Source: Eremomyces bilateralis CBS 781.70 (lineage: Eukaryota; Ascomycota; Dothideomycetes; Eremomycetales; Eremomycetaceae). From it: a DNA stretch of 64,000 nucleotides. Position numbers and translations under genes: made by a program. Under the pieces are notes generated by a model. It saw only the letters and a program-made list of their open reading frames with translations, did no database searches and was not told the DNA's origin. Below, piece after piece: positions 24,625 through 36,197 of this stretch. Each line of letters opens with the position of its first letter. Position 1 is the stretch's first letter. The stretch is from assembly GCF_010015585.1 (NCBI RefSeq), contig NW_022985069.1, positions 1,841,846-1,905,845 on the forward strand, written 5' to 3'.

Positions 24625-24841
24625 GCACCCCGTGTTCTTGAAGGACCACTACAAGCGTCTACCCGGTGCTTGCTGGAGAGACAAGACATAATCAAATTTA
24701 CTCCTACGGGCGGCAGAATACGAAAGATGGCAGGGTGCAGTCTATGCAATTTCCGTGTGGTATCTTATGCTATCAAACAGAATGTCCCGAGCCATCATTC
24801 ATCCTCTACTCGCATGGCATGGTCATCGGTCTTCATGAGGC

Positions 24842-26238
24842 TTAGGTATCTTTCGGTTCGATTAGATCAGGGATCTGCTGCGGCTTTATCTTACCCTCAA
24901 GGATATCTGTATCCGAAATCAGCATTGAGAATCAAACGGACCATGATGAGAACTAGAAATACTTACTGTAGACTGCCGTGAAGAGTGGGAAATCGGCTTC
25001 CATTCCTTGCGATTTCAGGAACGCGTTGACTTCTCTCGCGGTACTGATCCCCTGGAGTTTCTGACCGTTCAACTCCTTCTCCTCAATCTCTTCCACAGTC
25101 ATTCCCCGTTCGAGCGCCATCTTCGCGCATCGGAAGTTTCGCCCGCCCATGCAGCTAGTCACCACATCGGCAACCCCGCATGATTCTTCGGTGAAAGTCG
25201 TTGCCCGAGTGTGGTGGGTTGTAGAAAAGAAGGCTTGGCCAAACCTCACCATTTCAAGGATGCCGACGCGCATGACGGCAGCTTTCGCATTGTCGCCCCA
25301 ACCTAGTCCATCCACAAAGCCAGCTGCGAGAGCGATGATGTTCTTTAGCGCACCCCCGAGACTGACGCCAGCGGTGTCCGATACCAGACGGACGTGGAAG
25401 TACGGTCGGTGGAACAGTTTCTTCATCGTTTCGTGCGTGAGAGGGGGATAGTCGGCAGGGAGGGCTTGCAGTTTCGTTTTGGACGGCTGAGCTTGCTTCG
25501 AGGTCGCTGAATGCAAATCACCGAGATCGGTCGTCACCAGATTCACTTGCGAAGTTGATGGCGAGCCTGAAGGCGAGGGCTGTCGCGAGTCCATGGCTGG
25601 AGGATCGTAAGCAACCGTCGTCTCAGAGTACTTCTCCATTGCGATTTCCGTAGCGATGTTGGCTCCAGATAATGCTCCGCAATATATGCCCAATTCCTCT
25701 CCAATTTGATCGCTGAGAAGGCGAATTCCACTTTCGGATACTTCGACGCCCTTGATACATGAGATCCCCCGTGCAAACGGCAGTATTTTGCCCCCCAATA
25801 ACCGGCAGATTTTAGGGATGAATTGATGAGGCAGGTTAAAGATCAGGATGGAGGAATCCTTCACTGCGTCCTCGATCGAAGGGTTGGCGACAACATTCTC
25901 GGGGAGAGCGATGTTCGGCAGGTATTTTATATTCTCATGTAACTGGTTCACCAATTGTGAGAGTGGCTGCGGCTTGCTGCAAAGTTCCGAGCTGGCGTCG
26001 TAGTGCTTCGAGGATTTTGGAATCGATACTTCTTCTTCATAGACCCACATCTGGACAATGGGCTCAAAAAGGTTGGGATTCTCTCTTGTGTTTTCCGCGA
26101 CCACCTTGGCAATGGTCGAACCCCTTGAATACAGTGAGTACCGGATCATCCTGCTTCTCTAGAGCCCTGGACGTACCAGTTTCCCGAGCCAACCACCGTG
26201 ACCTTGTGTTTCTTTGCGTTTCCCCCGAGCGTGGCCAT
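24842..26238 (-). CDS. gfdA: NAD-dependent glycerol-3-phosphate dehydrogenase
   Basis: Makes glycerol 3-phosphate from dihydroxyacetone phosphate, feeding glycerol for osmotic protection and lipids; cytosolic (GPD1/GfdA). Exons 26177-26238, 24967-26123 and 24842-24906 give 427 residues. The first splice completes the dinucleotide motif [19 protein letters not shown]; then [50 protein letters not shown] with the catalytic lysine in [12 protein letters not shown], and a tail [16 protein letters not shown]. Odd: about 55 Ser/Pro/Gln-rich residues stand between TTVAYDPP and [15 protein letters not shown], where yeast has about ten. Two AGGGG stress elements lie upstream. Intact. Confidence 0.94.
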
Positions 26239-26780
26239 GTTTGCGACCGTTATTCTTCGAATTCCTTGGATCAATGGTCGGTATAAGGTCATTCGCTTGA
26301 CATTCGCGGCGAGGGATGGCGAAGAAGTTCGACTGAGGGATTTGGATACTTTTGGAGGTTGGTGGCTTGTCGTTTGTCAAAGGAGATTCGGAAGGGTTTA
26401 GGTCAGAGGTTGAGGACAGTAGAACGGAACTAGGTAGTATTAATGATTCATAGCCTCCTTGTTCTATTCAAGAATTCCTGCTTCCAGGTGGTGAGTGAGA
26501 GAGAGGGGAGAGGGGAGTAAAGAATGTGAGGTCATCTGGGTTGGAGGAATTTGGAGAGTGGAGATCCTTATTCCTTGCTTCGTGCCTCGTGGAGCTTCAT
26601 CGGTCCACGTGCCACATTTCCACTTAGTTACCGATTCAGTATTGACGTGTATCCAATAAGGAATACTCTATCACTATATCACTTCGGTTAAGTACAGGTA
26701 GTGATTGTGTGCTTGTGTGCTTGAGTTCATCTATTGTACCCGCATCTATCCAGTACATGACCGGACCTTCATTGTCCCAT
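26239..26780. promoter_or_regulatory. Promoter region of gfdA
   Basis: A 542-base gap upstream of minus-strand gfdA and downstream of minus-strand kin28. It contains a purine-rich tract with two AGGGG boxes (listed) and a CACGTG core at 26606-26611. Confidence 0.5.
26504..26515. promoter_or_regulatory. Two STRE-like AGGGG boxes
   Basis: AGGGG occurs at 26504-26508 and 26511-26515, about 270 bases before the gfdA start. AGGGG/CCCCT is the stress element bound by Msn2/4-type factors, and GPD genes are induced by osmotic stress, so a role is plausible. The site call is by sequence only and the tract is simple purine-rich DNA. Confidence 0.35.
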
Positions 26781-28049
26781 CTACCCAAAATTAAGCTTTC
26801 TCGCAACCTGCTCTCCTCTCCCATCTCCATCTCCAATCTCCCCTCCTCTCCGTTTCAAATCTTCTCCAACCTTTTCCAGCCCCCCGCCTTTCTTCGGCAA
26901 CGCCTCCTTTTTGCTAGGTCGGGGGTTGGTAAGCCACCACTCGTGCTGCAACACCTGTTTCGACGTTGCCCTCTTGTTCGGATCCAGCGCAAGCATGGAG
27001 AGTAGGAGGTCAATTCCCTGGCCGCCTATGGTTCCGAACAGGCCCTGAAGCTGTTGCTTTGGAGGGGGCGGATTGACTGCTTCCGAGGATATGGCAGCGT
27101 ATGCCTTATACCCATCAAGCATTTCAACGCCCGGCCAAATCTGCTCTGTCGGCGTACCGAGAGCCTTGCAAATCAACGTGACTTGGTCCATGTCCGAGCC
27201 TCCAGGAAGATAAGGGGTTCTCAGAATGAGTTCAGCGAAAACACAGCCCATTGACCAAACATCGACGACCCCACTGTAATGCCGAGCCTTGAAGAATAGT
27301 TCCGGAGGTCGATACCAGCGTGTGATGACGTTGTATGTCATGTTGAGATAGGGATCCGAGAACGAACGGGATAGACCAAAATCGGCCAATTTCACTTCTC
27401 CGTCCGCCGCTATAAGCAAGTTGTTCGGTTTGATATCGCGATGGAGCACGAAACTCTCATGACAAAACCAGACGGCTCGAGCCAACATGTTCATCCATGC
27501 TTTGATGTCTGCAAGACCGTAGTGTACGGATTTGGTGTCGCGTATGACACCTTCAAGATCGCCCAACGGAAGATATTCGAGAACAAGGTTCAAATTTTGG
27601 TTTTTGGAGGAAAAGACGGAATGTAAGGCGATGATGTTCGGATGTGAAAGTTCCTGTAGGTACTTGACCTCACGGATGGCGTCGAATGACAAGCCATCTC
27701 GGAATTCGGCGTTGACCTTGATCTTTTTGATGGCCACGAGTTTGGAAGGGTTGTCGCGGTGATGGCCGTGATAGACGATGGCATATGTTCCTTCACCGAG
27801 TTTCTTTCCTGATCCCAGGTCAGAAGCGGGCAGGCAATGGATATGGATGGACCAACCTTTGACATACCTCCGCCTTTCCTCCTCATTGAGCTGCTCGGAT
27901 ATGTCCGTGTTGATATTGGAGCTTTGCGTGTTCGCGACTAGCGAGTTCGAACCGGCTGGATTGCTCGTAAGCATGGTTAGAGGTCGAGGTTTAAGGCTAC
28001 CATTTGCTCCAGCGGATGGCATGGTACCAGGAAGAGGTGATACAGCCAT
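26781..28049 (-). CDS. kin28: TFIIH cyclin-dependent kinase Kin28/Cdk7
   Basis: Cdk7-class kinase that phosphorylates the RNA polymerase II tail within TFIIH; nuclear. Exons 27857-28049 and 26781-27808 give 406 residues with a 48-nt intron (GTTGGT donor, CTGAC branch). Removing it yields RRYVKGKKLGEGTYAIVY, the family sequence. Motifs: catalytic lysine in VAIKKIK, cyclin-binding helix LSFDAIREVKYLQELSHPN, HRDIKPNN, DFGLSR, and an activation loop NMTYNVITRWYRPPELFF with the threonine for activation. The 64-residue amino tail and Lys/Gly-rich carboxy tail are extra. Odd: the intron is a multiple of three with no stop, so an unspliced message stays open. Divergent from the mS41 gene. Confidence 0.92.
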   Translation of the reverse strand: MAVSPLPGTMPSAGANGSLKPRPLTMLTSNPAGSNSLVANTQSSNINTDISEQLNEEERRRYVKGWSIHIHCLPASDLGSGKKLGEGTYAIVYHGHHRDNPSKLVAIKKIKVNAEFRDGLSFDAIREVKYLQELSHPNIIALHSVFSSKNQNLNLVLEYLPLGDLEGVIRDTKSVHYGLADIKAWMNMLARAVWFCHESFVLHRDIKPNNLLIAADGEVKLADFGLSRSFSDPYLNMTYNVITRWYRPPELFFKARHYSGVVDVWSMGCVFAELILRTPYLPGGSDMDQVTLICKALGTPTEQIWPGVEMLDGYKAYAAISSEAVNPPPPKQQLQGLFGTIGGQGIDLLLSMLALDPNKRATSKQVLQHEWWLTNPRPSKKEALPKKGGGLEKVGEDLKRRGGEIGDGDGRGEQVARKLNFG

Positions 28050-28531
28050 GGTAGATCTCCTGGAAGATATCTAGCCAGATAAAATTCTGTAAGATCTTCC
28101 GTGAGGTCAGTTTGGTGGAAGGGGTTGAAGCCTTGGAGAGACAGCAGTTGGATCTATCAATCATCTATCATCCTATCCTCCAGCAAGGAGCAGCAGCTCA
28201 TTTACCACGGGTTCCATCACTCTAGCTTAGACGCCCAAATGGCGGATTTAAGCCTTCGCGTGGAAATGATCTTCCATTGTAGTTGTCCATTGTGTTCTTG
28301 GTAGTGGCGGATGCGAGGGAGAGATGTCAGATGCTATGTGAGGGAAAGCACGTGCCTTTCCTCTAACAACGCCAAAATTTCTGGAGAGTTCACGACTTCA
28401 CCTCTTCACCAGTTCATCCTAATTGATCCGGATGACTTGATTACGGGCACCTACTTCATTTACATACCACCCTCCACAGTTGATAGCTTGACAGTTGGAT
28501 CCGAACACCGTCCATCTCCCCATTCTTCCTC
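28050..28531. promoter_or_regulatory. Divergent promoter region, kin28 / mS41
   Basis: A 482-base region between two divergent starts. A CACGTG core lies at 28349-28354. Nothing else recognised. Confidence 0.5.
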
Positions 28532-29257
28532 ATGTCGTGGATGTTTGGGTCCAAGTTCCGTCCGCTTAAGCAGGCTTGCGCCATCTGCATCCGCCATTCT
28601 TCGACATCGAATCGCCTTCTATCCCGACCTATTCCACCCCCTACGCCATTCGTACCCGATGTCGCAACCTTCCTAAAAGTCATCGGTCGGAACCTGTCCG
28701 CTCACTCATCACGAATCCCGTCATGGGATGCCCTTTTTACCTACTCCTCTTCCCAGCTTCGCGCTTCTGGGATTGAGCCCGCAAGGAAGCGGAAATATCT
28801 GCTTTGGTGGAGAGAGCGCTTTCGACAAGGCCGGTACGGTGTCGGAGGCGATTCCAAATGGGTTGGCGAGGATGGCGAAGCACATTTGCGGGTGTTCGAA
28901 GTCCCCATGCCCCCCGAATGGCAATCCAAAGACTCAGCGCTCGCCACGGCCACCCGCACGGCTGGTATGAGGAAGATCGCAGTGAATGTACCTTTTGGGA
29001 CGGCGGACCAGGATACGTGCCCGGTTCCACTGGAGGAAGCTCCGCCAGTCGCCTTGACGAAAGTTCGAGGAGCTCATACCATCTCTGGCCCGTTCGTGGA
29101 GCCCTTAAAAGGAACACAAGGCATGGGTGCCCGATTAAAGGTGCAAGAAGGCCTATGGGAAGTCAAACAAGGCAGGAAGGTGGATGGTGGAGAGCGGAGG
29201 AAGGCCGAAGTACGAGCCAAACGGAGGGCTGCAGAACGAAAGGCGGCTGGACGTTGA
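28532..29257 (+). CDS. FYV4: Mitochondrial small-subunit ribosomal protein mS41 (Fyv4, IGR motif)
   Basis: Single-exon gene for 241 residues. An arginine-rich, acid-poor amino end (FGSKFRPLKQACAICIRHSS) suits a mitochondrial presequence. It is followed by the IGR domain, about residues 42-95: VATFLKVIGRNLSAHSSRIP, ALFTYSSSQLRASGI, PARKRKYLLWWRERFRQG. Fyv4 was shown to be mitoribosomal small-subunit protein mS41. The remainder includes a hydrophobic repeat-like region (RGAHTISGPFVEPLKGTQG) and a highly basic tail (RKAEVRAKRRAAERKAAGR), typical of rRNA contact. The first of two nearby methionines was used. Convergent with the permease gene. Confidence 0.88.
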   Translation: MSWMFGSKFRPLKQACAICIRHSSTSNRLLSRPIPPPTPFVPDVATFLKVIGRNLSAHSSRIPSWDALFTYSSSQLRASGIEPARKRKYLLWWRERFRQGRYGVGGDSKWVGEDGEAHLRVFEVPMPPEWQSKDSALATATRTAGMRKIAVNVPFGTADQDTCPVPLEEAPPVALTKVRGAHTISGPFVEPLKGTQGMGARLKVQEGLWEVKQGRKVDGGERRKAEVRAKRRAAERKAAGR

Positions 29258-29508
29258 ATTAAGCGACAACGTATCGAGTACAGTTGAAGGATAGGTTGCC
29301 TTGCAATGAAGCGAGAGCATTTCAAAGGCGCATGGTTAGTTTGTATAACAGGCATATTCGGGATTAGTCACGTCTACTTGTCATTGTCGGGACTGCAAGT
29401 AGGTTAATAGATTCCGGTTGAACTCCTATATAGCGACAGCGCTATACAATTGAGATTAAGGTTGATTGCTGCCCTATAGACATTGATAGATGAGGCGCGT
29501 TCCCAGAT

Positions 29509-31314
29509 CTATGTCCAGAGTTTCTGAACCCAAGAGATATATTTGGGGCCTCTCGCTGGCTTCGGTGGCTTCTCCTCGGCCAAAACCTGGTCCATGCCGG
29601 TGGTGAGGTCCGTTTCAGCTGGATTATAAGCCCAAGTGTCGTTCCAGGCCCAAATAAATCGGTGCCCGAAATAGATGGCCAGGAAGATCGGGATACCAAT
29701 ATATGCAGTTAGGAACGAGCTTGCGCTCCAATTCTGGGGCCAGAACACGTGGAACCCATTGATCAAGGTCAGGAACCCGAATGACCCCAAGGCAATCCAC
29801 GAACCCACTGGCTGAAGCTTCGAGTGAAAAGGCAATGCCGAGTCGGGGACGCCTTGCACCGCACAGGCCTTTCGGAAGCGTAGTAAGACAATGCAGCAGC
29901 ACATCCACGATATGAAAGCTGACGTGTTCGTAAGGTTGACGAACCAGTTGAAGACCACGGCCGAATTGTCACCGACGTTGAGGTATGACAGTGCGCAGAA
30001 ACAGCTGGAGGCTATGAGAGCCATGTAGGGAACGCCTTTCTTCGTGCAGGTTTTAAATATCTTTGGCGCATTGCCAGATAATGCCAGCGAATAGAGCGAT
30101 CGACTCGACAGATATAGGAAGCCATTTCCAGACGACCAAGCGGATATCAAAATGCCGGCATTGATCACGCTATCAAGAGACTTGATGCCAGCATTTCGAA
30201 TTCCCACGACGAAGGGACTGGCACCAGCTCCAGCGCCGTCCGAAGTGATCGCCGGATCATTGCTCGGGCAGATCACACTCATGGCCAGTACCGATAAAAT
30301 GTAAAAGAAGACCAAGCGGAAGATGTAACGCCTTGCAGCAATGGGTAGATTTCTCCGCGGCGATTTCATCTCACCCGCGGTCACGACCATCATCTCTGGC
30401 GCAAAGGCGAAAGGGAAAGCGCTCAGCACAAGCGTCGAAAGCAGTGCCAGGAACCGTCCAGTGTCCCCGGTTTCAAGATATTCTTTGGCAGCTCCAGGCT
30501 TTTGCCAATACCGGAACCCGAGCCGGTCGTGGCTAGGTCCACCACCAAAGAAGAGGACGACGGACATAATGAGCAAGCCAAATATCATGATGACCTTGAT
30601 CCCCGCGAACCAGAACTCTGTTTCCCCATAGTACTGAACAGGAAGGGCATTCAAACCTATAATGATAACGATAAAGATGGTGATCCATACTGCGATGTGG
30701 ACGGGGGAGTTCCAGTACTGGATGACTAGGGCTGCGGCGGTGATCTCATAAGGAACAAGGATGCCAAGCGAGTAGAAATATAGCCAGCCCATAGCGAAGC
30801 CCAAGGACCGGGAGACATATCGGTATCCAAAGAGGTTCATCGAGCTTCCAGGGGTGGGTAGGAACGCCGCGACCTCAGCAATTGCCGTGACAATGCAGTA
30901 AATGAGGAATGAGACGACGATGAAGCAACCAAAGATAAATGCAGGACCACCTCGTGCCAGGGTTTGACCGGTCCCAACGAACATACCTGTCAATGTCAGT
31001 CCTGTTCGCCTGCACGACGCCTGGATTAGAACTCACCCGTTCCAATTGTCCCTCCCAGTGCGATCATCTGCGCATGACGCGACTTCAGTCCTGAGAGCGT
31101 TAACCATGGACATCACCAAATTACTCCATGATGGAGAAATACCTCGCTTCGTCTGTTCAAAGCGTGGATCGAATATCTCGCCGGCCAAAGCCTCGGGATC
31201 CGCTACAGAACCCTTTCGTTGTCGTAGGGTTGCATCTGTGCCTTCCCCTTCATAAGGAGGCAACCCCTTCTTGTCACTCCCTCCATTCCCACTATCAATT
31301 TCGATTTTTTCCAT
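29509..31314 (-). CDS. Amino-acid permease (YAT/AAP family)
   Basis: Plasma-membrane proton-amino acid symporter of the fungal YAT family. Three exons, 31143-31314, 31037-31090 and 29509-30986, give 567 residues. The 54-base middle exon restores the family start of TM1: QTKRGLKSRHAQMIALGGTI then GTGMFVGTGQTLARGGPAF. About twelve hydrophobic segments follow, including FIFGCFIVVSFLIYCIV, FAMGWLYFYSLGILVPYEI and IAVWITIFIVIIIGLNALP, and FAFAPEMMVVTAGEMKSPRRNLP, the conserved loop. The amino tail (about 75 residues) is charged, with lysines suited to ubiquitin-driven endocytosis. Substrate cannot be told from sequence alone; general, proline and aromatic carriers are alternatives. Confidence 0.9.
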
Positions 31315-32149
31315 GGTAATCGGGTTTTGGCTGGAAAGGAGGTTTGGAAAATCTCCTTGTTGCAGGCTGCCGGAGACAGCGGGCAGCCGGGATCTTAAAC
31401 GAAATGCGACCCACGAGGGGGGCGTTTATGATTCTATGGATGTGGTATGTAGGACGGCGATCAGGCATGGGCTCTCCACAGTCGCCAGATACCTCCCGAG
31501 GTGGCGGATGGGCACGAGAAATTCAACATGGTGCACCTGGTTAGCCACCTCGATTAGGAATAGGTCGCGCGGCACTTTTTGGTCCTCTATCGTAAATTGC
31601 CGTTCGTATTTCTCGGCAATTGGCTCATGAGGATTTCATCAGCAAGCGTCGAGATAAGTGCGAAGGAAGATCAGACGGCGGCGTTGGCAGCTTCAGAAAA
31701 ACGGGTTCGCCGTTGCACCGCGTCCCGCTAAGGGACAGATGGAGTGACGGAGGTTTAGTGGGAAGTGGGGGAACCAGGGACAGACAAGCTTTGACATTTT
31801 AAGAGTTGAGACTAAACAAGGCTTCGTTGAATAGCAACATGCGAAATGACCGAAGTGGCGTCATTAGATATTGCTTGGCTAAGCGCTTGTCTGTCTTTCG
31901 TTCGGTATACGACATCTCAATAGGTAGGTGGTTATATTGTTCCGTTGATGCTGCAGCATATCATCCACACTCTGATGCCGGGCGAAGTCACCGTCACGGG
32001 AGAAAAAGCGGCATTTCCGAGGGCCCTTGCTTCCACCTCCCTGGGCCCTTGGCCCCTTGGAGATCAGAGGATCATCAGATGACCATCCGCAAGTAGCAAA
32101 TACGGTAGCAATCCTGCGAGTGCTGCCGAATGGTGATGGACCAGCACCC
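31315..32149. other. Intergenic region upstream of the permease
   Basis: About 0.8 kb between two minus-strand genes. Small frames on both strands show no family sequence. It is assumed to hold the permease promoter; I did not see a clustered GATA array. Confidence 0.5.
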
Positions 32150-35100
32150 TCAATCACCGAGCAATTGTTTATACCTCCACCACAAATTCTCCGGAATCCC
32201 TTCACGAAGGACATTCTCTAGTCGTCCTTTGTCGTATTCTAAGTTCTCGGCCTTAGTGCTCTCCAAGATGTACGTGCACACGGTCGCGACCTTCAGCGGC
32301 GGCTGTCGCAAAACCGAAGCTACCTTCGCAGGCTCCATCCCCGATACGTGCCATAATACATACGCTCGAAGCGCAGATCTGGACGATTTCAACGTCTGGC
32401 CGTTGGGTAGAGCATTGGAATAATTAGATATCCAATCGTCAGCCGATTTCAATTCAGCGCCAACGTGGACATCTTGCCGGACGCGACCGTTGGGCCCCGA
32501 TGGCTTTGCATTGTCGAATGGCTCGGGGGGGAAGGGTGCGACCTCTCTATCAGCACAGCCCCGAACCTTGGATTCGCAACGAGCATCACTATCCCCATCT
32601 TCCGATTCCTCGACCTCTTCGTCTGACTCGGGAAGTGGGATATTCGCGGGCTCGAGCCCCTCTGGCAATTGAATTGGGAGGTTCAACTCCGCCAAATGTG
32701 GCCTCGGTGGGCGAGGATCCATTTTCATGCGTCTCGCCTCCAATGCATAGAACAGTTGAAAGCCCGCATATGCATCGGACGCGGCGTAAGTCGCCTGTTC
32801 AGAGCTCAACGGCTCTTTCCAATTGCTTGTCCGTACATCTCCTTTGTGCAAAGGCAATCCCATGATATCCTCCACTTGATGGGAAAGACTGACTAACCGT
32901 TTGTTGACGAGTTGACGCGAATCCACTCCGAAAGTAACCAGACGGTAAATGTGACTGAGTTCAAACAATCCCTGCATCTCTACGTTCAAAGATTTGGCTA
33001 AACGCGTACTGTCTCCTCGAATGTTGACTCCGGTCTTGATGATCGCAGGATTTTCCAGGATGCCCTTGAGCACCGGTCCGATCAACTCTTCGGCCGTCTC
33101 TCCTCGATGCAATGCAATGTGAAAGAGGCCGATATGGTCCTCGCAAGCTAACTGGATTAGCGCCACATTGGCTTTGATACCACTGGAAGGCCCTGCCCAT
33201 AGTTGCCATTCGATGTCAAACCCCAGGACAGGTTTCGTGGCGAAGAGTGTCGCTTCCCTCTCCGTCGTCTCTCTTGAACGGCAATAATGCACCAGGACGG
33301 GCTGGCCTTGGGGTCCTTTGTAGAGCTTGTGCCGCCAATACGATTCAGACTGCCCAGCCGGGGCTTCTTTGGACTTTTGGAAATCTTCTTCGGGGATCAC
33401 AAAGGTTAGGGCAGGTAACGTGTTCTCTGTCGCGCTCGTATCAGCGTCGCCATCCGAAATCGGATTTTCCGCACTCAAATTGCCAACGCTCCCTGTACCG
33501 AAATTAAGAGCATCAGCACTACCTGTTTGGCTGCTGCCGAGAGGATGCGAGGGGGGAAATCGATGCGGTGCTATGATAGAGTTGGTATTTGGACCACCAT
33601 CACTTGCTTTATGAGCAAGCGAGTTGTCCTCCCTAGAACCGTTCTCGGCCGAGTCTGAAAAATGGCCATTGCATGAACCGTTCAATTCAGACGAACCAGA
33701 ATGGCTGTTCACATGTCGACCAGGGTAAAGTTTATGGAATGTGCGACGCGGTGTTGCGTCCGTGGAGGAAACCTTCGTGCTCGGCAGCTTTTGCGTAGGC
33801 CTCTTCGGTAAGGAATGAATATTCTCCGGGGTTCTGCCGTCTCCCGTGTTCGCTTCTCGATTGCGAGCATGATCGTGGACGCTTGATCCGCGGGTGGCCT
33901 CAGAAACCTTGGGCGGACCTGTGGACTGCTTCATACGTGATCGGGATCGGGATTGGGATACTTTATTTGAGTATGATGTACTCCTGCACTCTTCCGATGC
34001 TGGACTCGCTGTTTCATCTCTGACACCGGAGAATGCTTGCATGGGCGTCCACTTTTGAAGTTCACTATTTCCGAAATCGTCTCCTTCACCCGCATGCTCC
34101 ACAGTAGCTTCTCGGCCTAGCTCAGTCGATCTGTCCTTGGATGACTTTCTCTGGCTCCTGCGCGATTCTGCTTTATTGTTACGACCTTGCCGCGCCGCAA
34201 CAATATCCGGTGAGAGACTTGCGCCGTCGGAAGCACCAAGGTGGCCTTTACGTTTTGTCGATGGCGCTGATGCAGCCCTCGGCGGGGAAATATATGGATA
34301 CAACTTTCCGTCGCCTCGTCGATCAGGGGATATGCGCCGGAGGTGATTGTCGAGGTTCCTCTTGGTCTGCCGGAACATGTCTTCAAGTTCCAATCTTAGG
34401 TTAGCCGCTTCATCGTCTAGCAAACCTTCCTCTTCAAGTCGAACTGCTCCCATATACATCTTCTCTCGGGAGGCTTCATAACAGTCACGAAGATCTGCCG
34501 TGACCATTCCCAGATTGTCCAATGAATTCCCTAGCAGCTCGAGTGGTTCACGAAGTGGGTGGCCATCTGAAGAACGATGGATCGCACGCTGCAAACTCTT
34601 TTGAATGTCTCGTCCTGATATTAGAAATCTTCTGGAACGCGCCAACACGATTCTTAAGCGGACATCTCTGACGGTTAAGATCTGGTCGCTTAGCGTGCCA
34701 CTGAGGCGAGCCCGTGTAAGCAACGTCATGCACACAAACGTACTCCGTTGCATCAAGAAATATAGGTCCTTGGAGTCTTCGAAAATCGTCTTCACCAAGT
34801 TACGGACAGGGCTTGAGCCACACTGTTCGGCCAAATCCATTAGCTGTGTTGCTGATTCCACAACTTCCTCGGTTGCGTGGTGAAGTGCACTGCTCCTCAC
34901 ATGTCGCTGGTAGTACTGGGGACAGCTCGGGAGCTGATATCGACCCAGGTTGGTTAACATCCTGGATCTATGGGAGTCGAGAGTAAACTCAGAGCGCATA
35001 ATGCTAGATTTCTTCAACCAGCCCACAAGTACTCGTTTGGATTCCGAGGGTAGCTGGCAGCGGAGGAAATCTTGCATGGCCTGACAAAGAGCGGAATGGG

Positions 35101-36197
35101 AGGCGAACATGTTAGTGTAAAACTGCCGGTATGCTAGATAGGACGTCTGGGGGGTGTCGTCAAGTGCTGGGGGGAGAGCCGGGTCATCTTCCCAGGAAAT
35201 ATCGAGTGATTCCTCTCTCCGCAATAGTGGCCTCAATTCCAATTCGGTTGCCAGACTCCCGAGAAGCTCGCGTTGGATATCCTCCAATTCGCGTATTCGA
35301 AGCGCCTGATCGGTATGGATTCTCGATGTAAGTTGATCACTATAATCCCTGCCATCGGACATCTTTTGTAGGAAACCATCGATCTTTTCCCTTATGATCC
35401 TTGCTTGTCTCTCATCTTCTGCCCTCTCGGCTGCCTCTCGCATTGCAGCTTCTCGTGCTTCGGATCGTACCTCGACAGGAGATTGGGAGATGCCTTCTTC
35501 TACGCGTTCTTGAGCAAAGTGACGGTTGTGAAACTGTAGCTGACGCAATTGCAAAGTTGTTACTGCATCCTTCTTCTTCTGCTTGAATGACGCTAGAATG
35601 TTCTCAATCTCCTTCGAAATAGCTGTTATGACCTCCACCATGGCATCCAATTCAGAGTCGAGATTCATTAAAGGCTGGAGACCTTGTTGAAGGCGGGCGT
35701 TGTATTGTTCCCGAAGATATTCTTTCATTCTCTCCTCCTCTTCTTGCTCTCTCCTCTCAATTGCCTCGGCCTCTGCCTTGCGAGCTTCTTCTTCTTGTTG
35801 TTTTCTCCTCTGTATTGCATCTGCTTGGGCTTTGCGCAATTCTTCCTCTTGCTTCTCCAACAATGCTTGTTTTCGTTCTTCCTCCGCTTTCCTTGCATTC
35901 TCCGCTGCCACCACGCTTTTTAGCCGTTCATCGGATGAAATAGCCCCTTTTGGTGGTAATGGTTTGACTGGACGATACGCCCGTGGAGGGGGAGTACGGG
36001 CTGAGGCGAACCGGATACCATCTGTCGGGTTCCAAGTGCTAGTGTCGCGTTTTGTTTGGATATTATCCGCGAATACAATCCCTCGAGCAGAATTCCACGT
36101 CTGGTTTCGAGTAGGATGGGACTTCGCACAACTGCGTATTAGAAGTTAGTACATGTTGAGAACCATATATTAACCATTGAGACAGGATAGCAACCAT
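32150..36197 (-). CDS. Large WRN-like 3'-5' exonuclease with amino-terminal coiled coil
   Basis: Predicted 1,334 residues, exons 36175-36197 and 32150-36131 (43-nt intron with CTAAC branch). Only the first eight residues depend on that intron, so the start is the least certain part. Order: a Pro-rich start (WNPTDGIRFA, RAYRPVKPLPPKG), a Glu/Arg/Lys coiled coil (about 75-200), a long helical region, a Ser-rich linker, then a DEDDy exonuclease near residues 940-1120: VLGFDIEWQLW (exo I), IIKTGVNIRGDSTRL (exo II) and YAASDAYAGFQLFYAL (exo III). The end (LRAYVLWHVSGMEPAKVASV to NLWWRYKQLLGD) looks like the helicase-type helix-turn-helix of WRN/RecQ proteins. No helicase motor is present. A nuclear DNA-repair or RNA role is inferred. 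Confidence 0.82.
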
